Assembly (NCBI GenBank): GCA_035464115.1
Contig: DATHSN010000004.1
Coordinates: 1 to 28,345, forward strand
Direction: 5' to 3'
DNA from: DATHSN01 sp035464115
GTDB lineage: Bacteria; Actinomycetota; Acidimicrobiia; Acidimicrobiales; SKKL01
Length of the DNA stretch: 28,345 nucleotides
Shown in pieces: positions 13,518 through 21,258 of the stretch. The notes beneath the pieces were generated by a model that worked only from the letters and a program-made list of their open reading frames with translations, searched no databases and was not told the DNA's origin. The number at the start of each line of letters is the position of its first letter. Positions within the stretch are counted from its first letter, which is position 1. Position numbers and translations under genes: made by a program.

Positions 13518-15164
13518 TCAGGCCAGGTTCGAGGTGCGGGGATAGGCGTCGGTGGGGTCGGTGAGCACGTTGACGAGGTACGGAACGCCCGACTCGAAGG
13601 CACGCCGCAGGGCCGGCCCCAGGTCGTCGGCCCGCTCGACCAGCTCGCCGGCGCCGCCGAGGGCCCGCACGACCTCGTCGTAGCGCGCTGCGGGCTGGAG
13701 GTCGGCGGCCACGTCGTAGCCGTAGAGCATCTGCATCGGGTGCTTCTCGAGCCCCCAGATGCCGTTGTTGCCCACCACGATGACCACCGGTAGCTCGTGG
13801 CGCACGAGGGTGTCGACGTCCATGAGCGAGAACCCCGCCGCGCCGTCGCCGAGCAGGAGGGCGACCTGGCGGTCGGGGTGCACGACGCGGGCGGCGGCGG
13901 CGTAGCCCAACCCCGTGCCGAGGCAGCCGTAGGGACCGGGATCGAGCCAGCTGCCGGGCTGGTACGACTCGACGTACTTGCCGGCGTAGGAGACGAAGTC
14001 GCCCCCGTCGTTGACGACCACCGCGTCGCGGTCGAGGACCTTGCGGAGCTCGCCGTAGACCCGGGTGGGCTTGATGGGATCGCCGGCCGCGGCGAGCAGC
14101 GGCTCGTCGGTGGCCCGGGCGGCGTCCTCGGCCTCGCGCAGGCGTCGCACCCAGGGGCCGTGGTCGGCGCGGGCGCCGGCGTGGTCGGCGAGGGCGGTGA
14201 GGATCGTGGTGAGGTCGCCAGCGGGCGCCGCCGCCAGGGCCGCGTGGCCGGCCCGCCCGTCGGGGTGGTCGACGATGTGGATCACCTGGGCCGACCCGAA
14301 CGAGCCGAACGACAGCCGGAAGTCGAGCGGGGTGCCGACCACGACGACGACGTCGGCCTCGGTCTTGAGCAGCCCGCGGGTGCGGCTGAACGCCAGCCGG
14401 TGGTCGGCGGGCAGGCACCCCCGCCCGAGACCGTTGACGAACGTGGGCACCTCGAGCGCCTCGACCGCGGCGCGCAGCGCGTCCCACGCGCCGTCCCACC
14501 ACACGTCGCCACCGGCCACCAGCGCGGGGCGCTCGGCGGTGGCGATGAGCTCGGCGGCCCGGGCCACCTCGCCGGGGTCGGGCGCAGCGCCGCGGGGCAC
14601 CACGGCCGCGGGCACGGTGGCCTCGCCGTCGGCGAACACCACGTCGAGCGGAAGGTCGACGACCACCGGTCCGGGGTGCGGGGTGAGCGCGGTGGTGGCG
14701 GCGTGGTGGACGTCGGCGGCCACCTCGTCGGGCGAGGTCGACGTGGACGCGTGCTTGGTGACCGACGCCACGATGGGCACGTGGTCGAGCTCCTGGAGCG
14801 AGCCCGCGCCCCACCGGCCCTGGGGCGCCCGCCCGCCGAGCACGACGAGCGGCGACCCGTTGAAGTGGGCGGTGGTGATGGCGCTGACCCCGTTGGTGAT
14901 GCCGGGCCCGGCGGTGAGCACCGCCAGCCCCGGACGGCGGGTGAGCTTGGCCACCGCCTCGGCGCCGAACGTGGCGGTCTGCTCGTGGCGCACGTCGATG
15001 ATGCGCACCCCGCGGTCGACCGCGGCGTCGTAGAGCGGGAACACGTGCCCACCCGAGAGGGTGAACATCTCGGTGACCCCGAACCCCTCGAGCGCGGCCA
15101 GCGCCTGGTGGCCGCCGTGGCCGCGCACGGTGCCCGCCCCGGTCGTCGGCGTGGTGTCGGTCAT
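13518..15164 (-). CDS. ilvG: thiamine diphosphate-dependent acetolactate synthase-like protein, IlvG type
   Basis: A 548-residue thiamine-diphosphate enzyme of the acetolactate synthase superfamily. The N-terminal PYR domain has GVTEMFTLSGGHVFPLYDAA and DVRHEQTATFGAEA, where E61 is the cofactor-activating glutamate; AGPGITNGVSAI follows. The central domain includes ALVAGGDVWW. The C-terminal PP domain has LGTGLGYAAAARV and the Mg/cofactor motif GDGAAGFSLMDVDTL ending in VVGNNGIWGLEKHP. The whole sequence closely follows M. tuberculosis IlvG (Rv1820), down to the tail YPRTSNLA. Whether this class makes acetolactate is uncertain: no regulatory subunit (ilvH/N) or other branched-chain gene is nearby, so another 2-keto acid or acyl-CoA decarboxylation is possible. 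GGGGGAG precedes the ATG. Confidence 0.9.
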   Translation of the reverse strand: MTDTTPTTGAGTVRGHGGHQALAALEGFGVTEMFTLSGGHVFPLYDAAVDRGVRIIDVRHEQTATFGAEAVAKLTRRPGLAVLTAGPGITNGVSAITTAHFNGSPLVVLGGRAPQGRWGAGSLQELDHVPIVASVTKHASTSTSPDEVAADVHHAATTALTPHPGPVVVDLPLDVVFADGEATVPAAVVPRGAAPDPGEVARAAELIATAERPALVAGGDVWWDGAWDALRAAVEALEVPTFVNGLGRGCLPADHRLAFSRTRGLLKTEADVVVVVGTPLDFRLSFGSFGSAQVIHIVDHPDGRAGHAALAAAPAGDLTTILTALADHAGARADHGPWVRRLREAEDAARATDEPLLAAAGDPIKPTRVYGELRKVLDRDAVVVNDGGDFVSYAGKYVESYQPGSWLDPGPYGCLGTGLGYAAAARVVHPDRQVALLLGDGAAGFSLMDVDTLVRHELPVVIVVGNNGIWGLEKHPMQMLYGYDVAADLQPAARYDEVVRALGGAGELVERADDLGPALRRAFESGVPYLVNVLTDPTDAYPRTSNLA

Positions 15165-15210
15165 CGGCTCCCCCTCGAGTGTCGGCCCGCGGCCGTCGGC
15201 GCCGGCGAAC

Positions 15211-16152
15211 CTACCCCGCCGGCGGGGCCCCGAGCGGCGGCCGATCGATGCGCTGGGGCTGGCCGAGCTCGGACCACCACACCGACACCCGCAGGTCGGC
15301 CGCGGCAGCCGCGGCCAGCTCGTCGAGCGTCGCGTCGGGATCGACCAGCGTGACCGGGTCGAGCACCACGTCGGTGCGACGCGCCCAGCCCTCGGCGTCG
15401 ACCCACACCGTCACCCGGCCCTCGATCCGCTCGGCCGACCGGCGGTCGAGCCCCACCGACGGCACCACCAGCTCGGCCACCGCGGGGCCCCTCACCCCAC
15501 CCGACCAACGCGCGACGGCGGCCGACCCCGCACCGGTCGAGCCCACCTCGTCGGGCGACGCGGCGACCGGGTCGTCCCACGACTCGACCCCGGCGACCAG
15601 GGCGAGCACGTCGCGCGGCCCCCCGTCGGCGCCGAGCGACGCATCGGCCCCGACCGCCGACCACGCGCCCGAGCGGGGGTCGCGCACCGCGACCTCGGCG
15701 CCGATGCGTCGCATCTCGACCGGCCCCGGACCGGTGACGCCCGTGACCCGCTGTTCGGCCCCGGAGGTGTCGAGGCGCACCTCGACCCGATCGCTCGGCA
15801 CGTCCCAGCGACCGTCGAGGACGAGGATCGGCGGACCGACGCCGTCGGGCGACGCGTGGCGCTCGAGCCGGAACCGGCCGGTGGGCGCGCCGTCGGTGCG
15901 CCCCGCGGCCTGCACCGCGGGATGACCGGTGCCGCGCGGCCCCTCCGGGGCGGGGGCTGCGGGGAGGTCCACCAGCGGGAAGGCCTCGTCGAGGTCGACG
16001 AGGGGCTCGGGGGAGATCCCGACGGGCGTGACCGCCATCGGGGCCGAGGACCCCGTGAGGAGGACGACCGCGCCGACGACCGCGCCGAGCAGCGCGACGA
16101 CGAGGGGGACGAGGATCAGGGGACGGACGGACGGCAGCGGACGGAGGCGCAC
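15211..16152 (-). CDS. membrane-anchored or secreted protein of unknown function
   Basis: A 313-residue protein beginning VRLRPLPSVRP and then one hydrophobic segment (about 10-33) without a lipobox, so either a signal anchor or an uncleaved signal peptide. A Pro-rich stretch follows, then an extracytoplasmic domain of alternating beta strands. Its last third (VTVWVDAEGWARRTDVVLDP, then VSVWWSELGQPQRIDRPP) resembles the end of LppX/LprG-like or LolA-like mycobacterial envelope proteins in rhythm, but I cannot assign it. The GTG start at 16152 is preferred because GGGAG lies 6-7 nt upstream and it leads straight into the helix. A longer version from the ATG at 16320 would add a low-complexity Arg/Gly/Pro region. 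It is divergent from the flippase-like gene. Confidence 0.74.
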   Translation of the reverse strand: MRLRPLPSVRPLILVPLVVALLGAVVGAVVLLTGSSAPMAVTPVGISPEPLVDLDEAFPLVDLPAAPAPEGPRGTGHPAVQAAGRTDGAPTGRFRLERHASPDGVGPPILVLDGRWDVPSDRVEVRLDTSGAEQRVTGVTGPGPVEMRRIGAEVAVRDPRSGAWSAVGADASLGADGGPRDVLALVAGVESWDDPVAASPDEVGSTGAGSAAVARWSGGVRGPAVAELVVPSVGLDRRSAERIEGRVTVWVDAEGWARRTDVVLDPVTLVDPDATLDELAAAAAADLRVSVWWSELGQPQRIDRPPLGAPPAG

Positions 16153-16292
16153 GGTGGACTCCCGGGAGGCGGCCCCACGCGGGGCGGCGGCAGCGCGGAC
16201 GCCGGGAGCGCCGGGGCGTCGACGGCGCGTCCACGATCCGCCTCCGGGAGGACCGTCGGATCCGACCCGGGCACGACGACCGAGGACGCTCG

Positions 16293-16312
16293 ATGGGGCA
16301 CGCTCGCCCCAT
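16293..16312. repeat. inverted repeat, ATGGGGC arms
   Basis: ATGGGGC (16293-16299), 6-nt spacer, GCCCCAT (16306-16312): a perfect palindrome of the size of a dimeric repressor site, in the divergent gap upstream of both genes. Confidence 0.6.
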
Positions 16313-16330
16313 GGACCCATGGTGTCGCGC

Positions 16331-16359
16331 CCGCACGACCGCGGGCAAGGGTCGTGCGG
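16331..16359. repeat. inverted repeat with 10-bp arms, operator-like
   Basis: CCGCACGACC (16331-16340), 9-nt spacer, GGTCGTGCGG (16350-16359): a perfect 10-9-10 palindrome. It lies 64 bp upstream of the TAGACT -10 box of the flippase-like gene. It could be a regulator site or a hairpin; no regulator gene is adjacent. Confidence 0.65.
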
Positions 16360-16422
16360 TGCGCCGGGTGCGGTCATCCCGCCGACAGTGGAACCGCCAC
16401 CTGCGCCGGGCGACCCTCCCCG

Positions 16423-16428
16423 TAGACT
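16423..16428 (+). promoter_or_regulatory. -10 box of the flippase-like gene
   Basis: TAGACT lies 43 nt before the ATG at 16472, leaving a short leader that contains the GGGAG ribosome binding site at 16462-16466. Confidence 0.5.
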
Positions 16429-16471
16429 CGTCGGACGCGGGACCCCGCTCCGGGGAGCACCGGGAGCCGAC

Positions 16472-17470
16472 ATGGCAGCCACCTCAACCGACCGCCGACG
16501 CGTCGCCTGGTTGGTCGCGCGCGTCGTCGCCAGCATCGCCATGCTCGCCCTGCTGGTCACCCAGGTCGACGACGTCGACCTGTCCGACGCCATCCCGGAG
16601 TGGGGCCCGAGCACCGCGGCGTGGTTGGCCGGGGCCCTGCTGCTCACCTTCGGCGGCATCGCGCTCTCCGCGGTCCGCTGGAAGCAGGTGCTGCACGCGC
16701 TCGGCGTCGAGAGCCGGTGGAGCCGGCTGATGTCGCACTACCTCGCCGGCCAGTTCGTCTCCAACGTCTTGCCCACCACCATCGGCGGCGACATCCTGCG
16801 CGTCGCCCGCTTGTCGCGCGAGAACGGCGAGAGCCCCACCACGTTCGCCTCGGTGGTCATCGAGCGGTTGTCGGGCTGGCTCGTGCTCCCGCTGATCACG
16901 CTCATCGGCCTCGCCGCCAACCCGGGCCTGCGCGAGCTCGGCCGGGCCACCCGCTTCGCGGTGCTGGTCGCGGTGCTCACCCTGATCGCGCTCACGCTGG
17001 TGCTCGTGGCGGTGAACGACCGTCGGGTCGGGGGCCGGTTCGCCACGAGCGAGGGGTGGCGCCGCTTCGCCGGCGCGGTGCACCTCGGGGTCGCACGCCT
17101 GCGCGAGCACCCCGCCGCCGCCATCGGCGTGCTCGCGGTGGGGTTCGCGTACCAGATGGTCCTCGTCCTCGCCGCAGCCATGGCCGCGCGCGCCCTCGGG
17201 CTCCCCGACGTCGGCCTCACCGCGCTGTTGACCTTCCTGCCCGCAGTGCTCATCGTGCAGGTGCTGCCCATCGGCATCTCCGGACTGGGTTTGCGGGAAG
17301 GAGCATTCGTGCTGTTCCTCGGACCCCTGGGGGTCCCGTCGGCCCAGGCCATCGCCCTCGGGCTCCTGCTCTACCTGCTCAACCTGGTCACCAGCCTGGC
17401 CGGCGCCCCCGCGTTCGCGCTGGGTGGAGGGCGGCGCGCCGTCCCGTCCGAGATCGACGCCGTCGTATGA
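16472..17470 (+). CDS. flippase-like integral membrane protein (LPG synthase TM / AglD, UPF0104 family)
   Basis: A 332-residue polytopic membrane protein with about seven or eight helices. The family signature is clear: AVRWKQVLHALG (about 68-78), HYLAGQFVSNVLPTTIGGDILRVARLS (about 89-115), the central ERLSGWLVLPLI, and the late GISGLGLREGAFVLFLGPLGVP. This is the transmembrane part of lysylphosphatidylglycerol synthase (MprF) and of AglD-like proteins, thought to move lipids or lipid-linked sugars across the membrane; the cytosolic aminoacyl-transfer domain of MprF is absent. The start at 16472 has GGGAG 5 nt upstream. The stop overlaps the next start (ATGA), so it is translationally coupled to the PAP2-type gene. 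Its lipid substrate is unknown. Confidence 0.91.
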   Translation: MAATSTDRRRVAWLVARVVASIAMLALLVTQVDDVDLSDAIPEWGPSTAAWLAGALLLTFGGIALSAVRWKQVLHALGVESRWSRLMSHYLAGQFVSNVLPTTIGGDILRVARLSRENGESPTTFASVVIERLSGWLVLPLITLIGLAANPGLRELGRATRFAVLVAVLTLIALTLVLVAVNDRRVGGRFATSEGWRRFAGAVHLGVARLREHPAAAIGVLAVGFAYQMVLVLAAAMAARALGLPDVGLTALLTFLPAVLIVQVLPIGISGLGLREGAFVLFLGPLGVPSAQAIALGLLLYLLNLVTSLAGAPAFALGGGRRAVPSEIDAVV

Positions 17471-18447
17471 GCCGCCTCGACCGCCCCGCCCCGCTCGACG
17501 AGCTGGGCGCCGCCGCGCCCGGCGGCGCGCCCCCCGACGGGGCCGACAGCGGCACCACCGCCGACGACGGACCCCGCACCGGCCACACCGACGGACACGT
17601 CGACGACGCCGGCCCGCCGCCGGTCGCGTCGCCCGAGGTCGACACCGCGGCATGGGGCCTGCGTTGGTGGCGCGAGATCCTCTACATCGCGCTCTTCTAC
17701 GGCGTCTACACGGTCATCCGCAACCAGTTCGGCTCGGCCGCGGTCGACAGCACCACCGCCTACAACCACGCCCGCGAGATCATCGCCCTCGAGAAGGCCA
17801 TCGGGCTGTTCCACGAGCAGACCATCCAGAGCTGGTTCCTCGACTGGCCCTGGTTCCTGCGGTTCTGGAACGTCTTCTACGGCACCTTCCACTTCGCCGT
17901 CACCCTCGGCGCGCTGGTGTGGCTGTTCTTCCGCCACCCCCACGACTACCGGATCTGGCGCAGCACGCTCGCGTTCACCACCGGGTTGGCGCTCGTGGGG
18001 TTCTCCCTGTTCCCCCTGATGCCACCCCGGCTGCTGTGCGACTGCGAGTGGGGCGCCGGCCAGGACAACCCGGCGTTCGTCGACACCTACGACTTCGTCG
18101 ACACGCTCCAGGTCCACGGCGGGCTGTGGTCGTTCGGCGAGGGCACCATGGCCGAGCTGTCGAACCAGTACGCGGCGATGCCCAGCCTGCACTTCGCCTG
18201 GGCGGCCTGGTCGGCGCTGGTCCTGTACCCCCGGGTCCGCCACCGATGGGCCCGCATCCTCGCCGCGCTCTACCCGTGGGCCACGTTGTTCGCCATCGTC
18301 GTCACCGCCAACCACTTCTGGCTCGACGCCGTCGGCGGCGCCATCGTGCTCGGCATGGGCTTCGCGTTCGGGTCGGCGTTCGCCCGCTTCACCGAGCGCC
18401 GACGCACCCGCAGCATCGACGCCGTGGGCCTCCAGCCCGCGGGCTGA
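17467..18447 (+). CDS. PAP2_3 (Aur1/Ipt1-type) membrane lipid phosphatase or phosphotransferase
   Basis: A 326-residue protein. The first 60 residues are polar, acidic and probably disordered, then about six membrane helices follow. The PAP2-type active site is split as usual: YAAMPSLHFAW (235-245, with H242) and ANHFWLDAVGG (281-290, with H283 and D287). The MPPRLLCDC segment before the extracytoplasmic loop is also typical of the PAP2_3 group, which includes yeast inositol phosphorylceramide synthase and bacterial enzymes that move phospho-head groups between lipids. It overlaps the flippase-like gene by 4 nt (ATGA), so the two products probably act on the same lipid. Which head group is transferred cannot be read from sequence. 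Confidence 0.9.
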   Translation: MSRLDRPAPLDELGAAAPGGAPPDGADSGTTADDGPRTGHTDGHVDDAGPPPVASPEVDTAAWGLRWWREILYIALFYGVYTVIRNQFGSAAVDSTTAYNHAREIIALEKAIGLFHEQTIQSWFLDWPWFLRFWNVFYGTFHFAVTLGALVWLFFRHPHDYRIWRSTLAFTTGLALVGFSLFPLMPPRLLCDCEWGAGQDNPAFVDTYDFVDTLQVHGGLWSFGEGTMAELSNQYAAMPSLHFAWAAWSALVLYPRVRHRWARILAALYPWATLFAIVVTANHFWLDAVGGAIVLGMGFAFGSAFARFTERRRTRSIDAVGLQPAG

Positions 18448-18494
18448 TCCGTCACCGGCGCGTCCCACGCGTGGTCATGGGTCAGGCGCAGGGG

Positions 18495-18500
18495 TACCGT
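18495..18500 (+). promoter_or_regulatory. -10 box of dxs, leaderless
   Basis: TACCGT is followed by 7 nt and the ATG at 18508. TGGTCA, 17 nt upstream of it, is a possible -35. The box overlaps the alternative in-frame GTG at 18499, which argues for the ATG. Confidence 0.6.
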
Positions 18501-18507
18501 GATCACG

Positions 18508-20370
18508 ATGTCCGGCGAGTCCCCGATCCTGCAGCGCATCGACTCCCCCGACGACCTGCGCGAGCTGTCCTACGACGAGCTCGACGCCCTGGCCGCCGAG
18601 ATCCGTGAGTTCGTGGTCGACGCGGTGGCGCGCACCGGCGGCCACCTGGGCTCGAACCTCGGCGCGGTCGAGCTCACCTTGGCGCTGCACCGGGTGTTCC
18701 ACTCCCCCGACGACATCCTGCTGTGGGACACCGGCCACCAGGCCTACGTCCACAAGCTGGTCACCGGCCGCCGAGAGGGCTTCACCGCGCTGCGCCAGGA
18801 GGGTGGCCTGTCGGGCTACCCGTGCCGGGCCGAGTCGCCCCACGACTGGATCGAGAACAGCCACGCGTCCACGGCCATCTCGTGGGCCCACGGGCTCGCC
18901 ACCGCCGAGCAGTCCGAGCACGGTCGGGGGCGCCGGGTCATCGCGGTGATCGGCGACGGCTCGATGACCGGCGGCATGGCCTACGAGGGCCTCAACAACG
19001 TCGGTCACTCCGGGCGCGACGCCATCATCGTGCTCAACGACAACGGGCGGTCCTACGCCCCCACGGTCTCGCGCCTCGGCGACTCGCTCAACCGGCTGCG
19101 GGCCAACCCCACCTACGTGCGCGAGACCGGACGGCTCGAGCGCATCCTGCGGCGCATCCCGCTGATCGGCCGCTTCCTCACCCGGGGCTTCAACGCCACC
19201 CGCACCGCGGCGCGCGAGATGTGGACCGAGCCCATCACGTTCTTCGAGCAGCTCGGGCTGCGCTACAGCGGTCCGTTCGACGGCCACGACGTGCGCGAGC
19301 TCGAGCGCGCCTTCCGCAACGCCGTCGAGCTCGGCGGCCCCCAAGTCGTCCACGTGGTCACCCAGAAGGGTCGGGGCTACGCGCCCGCCGAGAACGACCC
19401 CATCAAGAACATGCACGACACGTCCGAGGCCAAGCCCGGCAGCTACTCCGCGGCGTTCACCGAGGCCATGGTGAAGCTGGGCGAGGAGCACGCCGACCTG
19501 GTGGCCATCACCGCCGCCATGCCCGACTCCACCGGGCTGCTGCCGTTCGCCGAGCGGTTCCCCGACCGCATGATCGACGTCGGCATCGCCGAGCAGCACG
19601 CCGTCACCGCCGCGGCCGGCATGGCCGCCGGGGGGTTGCGCCCGGTGGTCGCCGTCTACTCCACGTTCCTCACCCGTGCCTTCGACCAGGTGAACCTCGA
19701 CGTGGGGCTGCACCGCCAGCCGGTCATCTTCTGCCTCGACCGGGCCGGCATCACCGGCGACGACGGCCCGTCGCACCACGGCGTGCTCGACCTGGTGCTG
19801 CTCACCAAGGTCCCGGGCATGACCGTGATGGCGCCCTCGTCGTACCAGGAGCTGCAGGCGATGCTCGCCGACGCGCTCACCATCACCGACGGCCCGGTGG
19901 CGATCCGCTGGCCCAAGACCGCCGCCCGCGTGGTGCGCGAGGACGAGGTGGGCGTCGGCCTGCGCGCCCGCCGCTGGCGCGAGGGCACCGACGTGTGCCT
20001 CGTCGGGGTGGGCAAGATGCTCGAGAGCGCCTTGGCGGCCGCGGAGCTGCTGGCCGCCGAGGGCATCGAGGCCACCGTGTGGGATCCCCGGGTCGTCATG
20101 CCCCTCGACACCGACCTGCTGGCCGACGCCGTGCGCCACCCGCTCGTGGTCACCATCGAGGACGGCTACCGCGACGGTGGCGCCGGCAGCCTCCTGGTCG
20201 ACCGGCTCGGCGCCATGGCGCGCGACGCCGGCCTCGAGCCGCCCGCGTCGGCCGTGCTCGGCGTGCCGTGCACGTTCATCGACCACGCCAAGCCCGACAC
20301 GATCCTCGCCCGGTTCGGCCTCGACGCCGCGGGCATCGCCGCCACCGTGCGCGAGCGCCTCGGCCGCTGA
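18508..20370 (+). CDS. dxs: 1-deoxy-D-xylulose-5-phosphate synthase
   Basis: Dxs condenses pyruvate and glyceraldehyde 3-phosphate with thiamine diphosphate, the first committed step of MEP-pathway isoprenoid synthesis. The 620-residue protein has all motifs: GGHLGSNLG with catalytic H46, ENSHAST (116-122, the actinobacterial form), the cofactor motif GDGSMTGGMAYEGLNN (149-164) to NDNG, the transketolase pyrimidine domain with DVGIAEQHAVTAAAG, and DRAGITGDDGPSHHG, where Ser replaces the more usual Thr of GPTHHG. The C-terminal transketolase domain ends with IEDGYRDGGAGSLLVD. The ATG at 18508 is chosen because of the leaderless promoter. It follows the lipid-module genes by 60 nt on the same strand and converges on nfuA. 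Confidence 0.98.
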   Translation: MSGESPILQRIDSPDDLRELSYDELDALAAEIREFVVDAVARTGGHLGSNLGAVELTLALHRVFHSPDDILLWDTGHQAYVHKLVTGRREGFTALRQEGGLSGYPCRAESPHDWIENSHASTAISWAHGLATAEQSEHGRGRRVIAVIGDGSMTGGMAYEGLNNVGHSGRDAIIVLNDNGRSYAPTVSRLGDSLNRLRANPTYVRETGRLERILRRIPLIGRFLTRGFNATRTAAREMWTEPITFFEQLGLRYSGPFDGHDVRELERAFRNAVELGGPQVVHVVTQKGRGYAPAENDPIKNMHDTSEAKPGSYSAAFTEAMVKLGEEHADLVAITAAMPDSTGLLPFAERFPDRMIDVGIAEQHAVTAAAGMAAGGLRPVVAVYSTFLTRAFDQVNLDVGLHRQPVIFCLDRAGITGDDGPSHHGVLDLVLLTKVPGMTVMAPSSYQELQAMLADALTITDGPVAIRWPKTAARVVREDEVGVGLRARRWREGTDVCLVGVGKMLESALAAAELLAAEGIEATVWDPRVVMPLDTDLLADAVRHPLVVTIEDGYRDGGAGSLLVDRLGAMARDAGLEPPASAVLGVPCTFIDHAKPDTILARFGLDAAGIAATVRERLGR

Positions 20371-20387
20371 GCCCCAGCCCCCTTCTG

Positions 20388-20420
20388 GCGTCGCTCACCG
20401 CCGAGGTGGCTCATCGACGC
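20388..20420. terminator. weak hairpin between convergent dxs and nfuA
   Basis: GCGTCG (20388-20393) pairs with CGACGC (20415-20420), with a shorter inner CACC/GGTG pairing. It is imperfect, but it is the only hairpin I see in the 63-nt gap between two convergent stop codons. Confidence 0.35.
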
Positions 20421-20433
20421 ATGTTGGGGTGGA

Positions 20434-21090
20434 TCAGCGGTAGTAGGGGTTCTCGCCGGCCTCGTGGTCGGTGATGTCGATGATCTCGGTGATCTCGGGG
20501 ATGGCCGCCCGCAGCTGGGCGTCGATGCCCTCGCGCAGGGTCATGGCCGACACCGCGCAGCCCTGGCAGCCACCGCCCATCGACAAGAAGACCCGCGTGT
20601 CCTCGACCCCGTGGAGCGTGGCGAACCCGCCGTGGGACGCCAGCATGGGGTTGACCGCCTGGTCGAGCACCTGCTGGACCTTGGTGGGCAGGTCGCCCTC
20701 GAGCTCGAGGGTGACCCCGGCGAGCGGGTCGGGGCGGTTGGGGTTGCGGATGACCAGACCGCCCTGGGACGCGGCGCTGGGCACGTCGAGCGTGGCCCCC
20801 CGCAGCTTCTCCACCGAGTCCTCGGGGACGATGACGGTGAGACCGTCGACGGTGACCACCGAGTCGGCCGGCGCGGCCTCGGCGACGGGCTCGAAGGCCA
20901 GGTCGTAGGCGTACTCGGCGCCGTTGGCGCCCACCACCTCGATGCGCAGGCCCAGTGCCTCGGCGTCGGTCTCGTTGGCGCGGATGTCGAGCACCATGGA
21001 CCGGGCCGCCTCGGTGACCGCCACGACCGTGGCGGTGCGCTCCTCGGTGGCGGTGCTGGCGTCGGCGGTGCCGGGCGTGTTGTCGGCCAT
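20434..21090 (-). CDS. nfuA: NfuA/NifU-type iron-sulfur carrier
   Basis: A 218-residue protein with two domains. Residues about 20-115 follow the A-type (HesB/IscA-like) fold, including SMVLDIRANETDAEALGLRIEV, but have no cysteines, as in NfuA, where this domain is degenerate. Residues about 132-208 are a NifU C-terminal domain: VQQVLDQAVNPMLASHGGFATLHGVE, then GGGCQGCAVSAMTL with the CxxC (C175, C178) that binds a bridging 4Fe-4S cluster in a dimer. Such carriers deliver clusters to targets such as radical-SAM and isoprenoid enzymes; MoaA and the later MEP enzymes are natural clients, though that link is inference. It ends ENPYYR. A leaderless promoter precedes the ATG. Confidence 0.93.
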   Translation of the reverse strand: MADNTPGTADASTATEERTATVVAVTEAARSMVLDIRANETDAEALGLRIEVVGANGAEYAYDLAFEPVAEAAPADSVVTVDGLTVIVPEDSVEKLRGATLDVPSAASQGGLVIRNPNRPDPLAGVTLELEGDLPTKVQQVLDQAVNPMLASHGGFATLHGVEDTRVFLSMGGGCQGCAVSAMTLREGIDAQLRAAIPEITEIIDITDHEAGENPYYR

Positions 21091-21096
21091 GAGCCG

Positions 21097-21102
21097 ATAC
21101 TA
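21097..21102 (-). promoter_or_regulatory. -10 box of nfuA, leaderless
   Basis: TAGTAT on the minus strand, 6 nt before the ATG at 21090, with no Shine-Dalgarno. This is one of the best matches to the TANNNT consensus in the window. Confidence 0.6.
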
Positions 21103-21258
21103 CCGGCGCGGACCGGGTTTTCGGCCGGTGCCGCGCCGGCCGTCGTGAGCCCCCGCCGTGTTGGCGGGCCGTGATCGAGATGTGAGCGGACATCCCTACG
21201 GTGCGCGGGGACGCGGCGTCTGCCGCGCCACGAGCCACGACCCCGGAGGACGCGCCCC

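Larger units (their letters stand above)
16153..16471. other. 319-bp divergent intergenic region with palindromes
   Basis: The only gap over 300 bases. It separates the unknown anchored protein (minus) from the flippase-like gene (plus). It holds two perfect inverted repeats, described separately, and a plus-strand -10 box TAGACT at 16423-16428. I see no RNA gene. If the minus-strand gene started at 16320 instead of 16152, about half of this region would be coding. Confidence 0.6.

Noticed and set aside
12712..14814. 700-codon minus-strand frame that would extend the four-helix membrane protein far upstream
   Set aside because: The upstream two-thirds overlaps ilvG in another frame and is low-complexity Arg/Gly sequence; a good ribosome binding site places the start at 13428.
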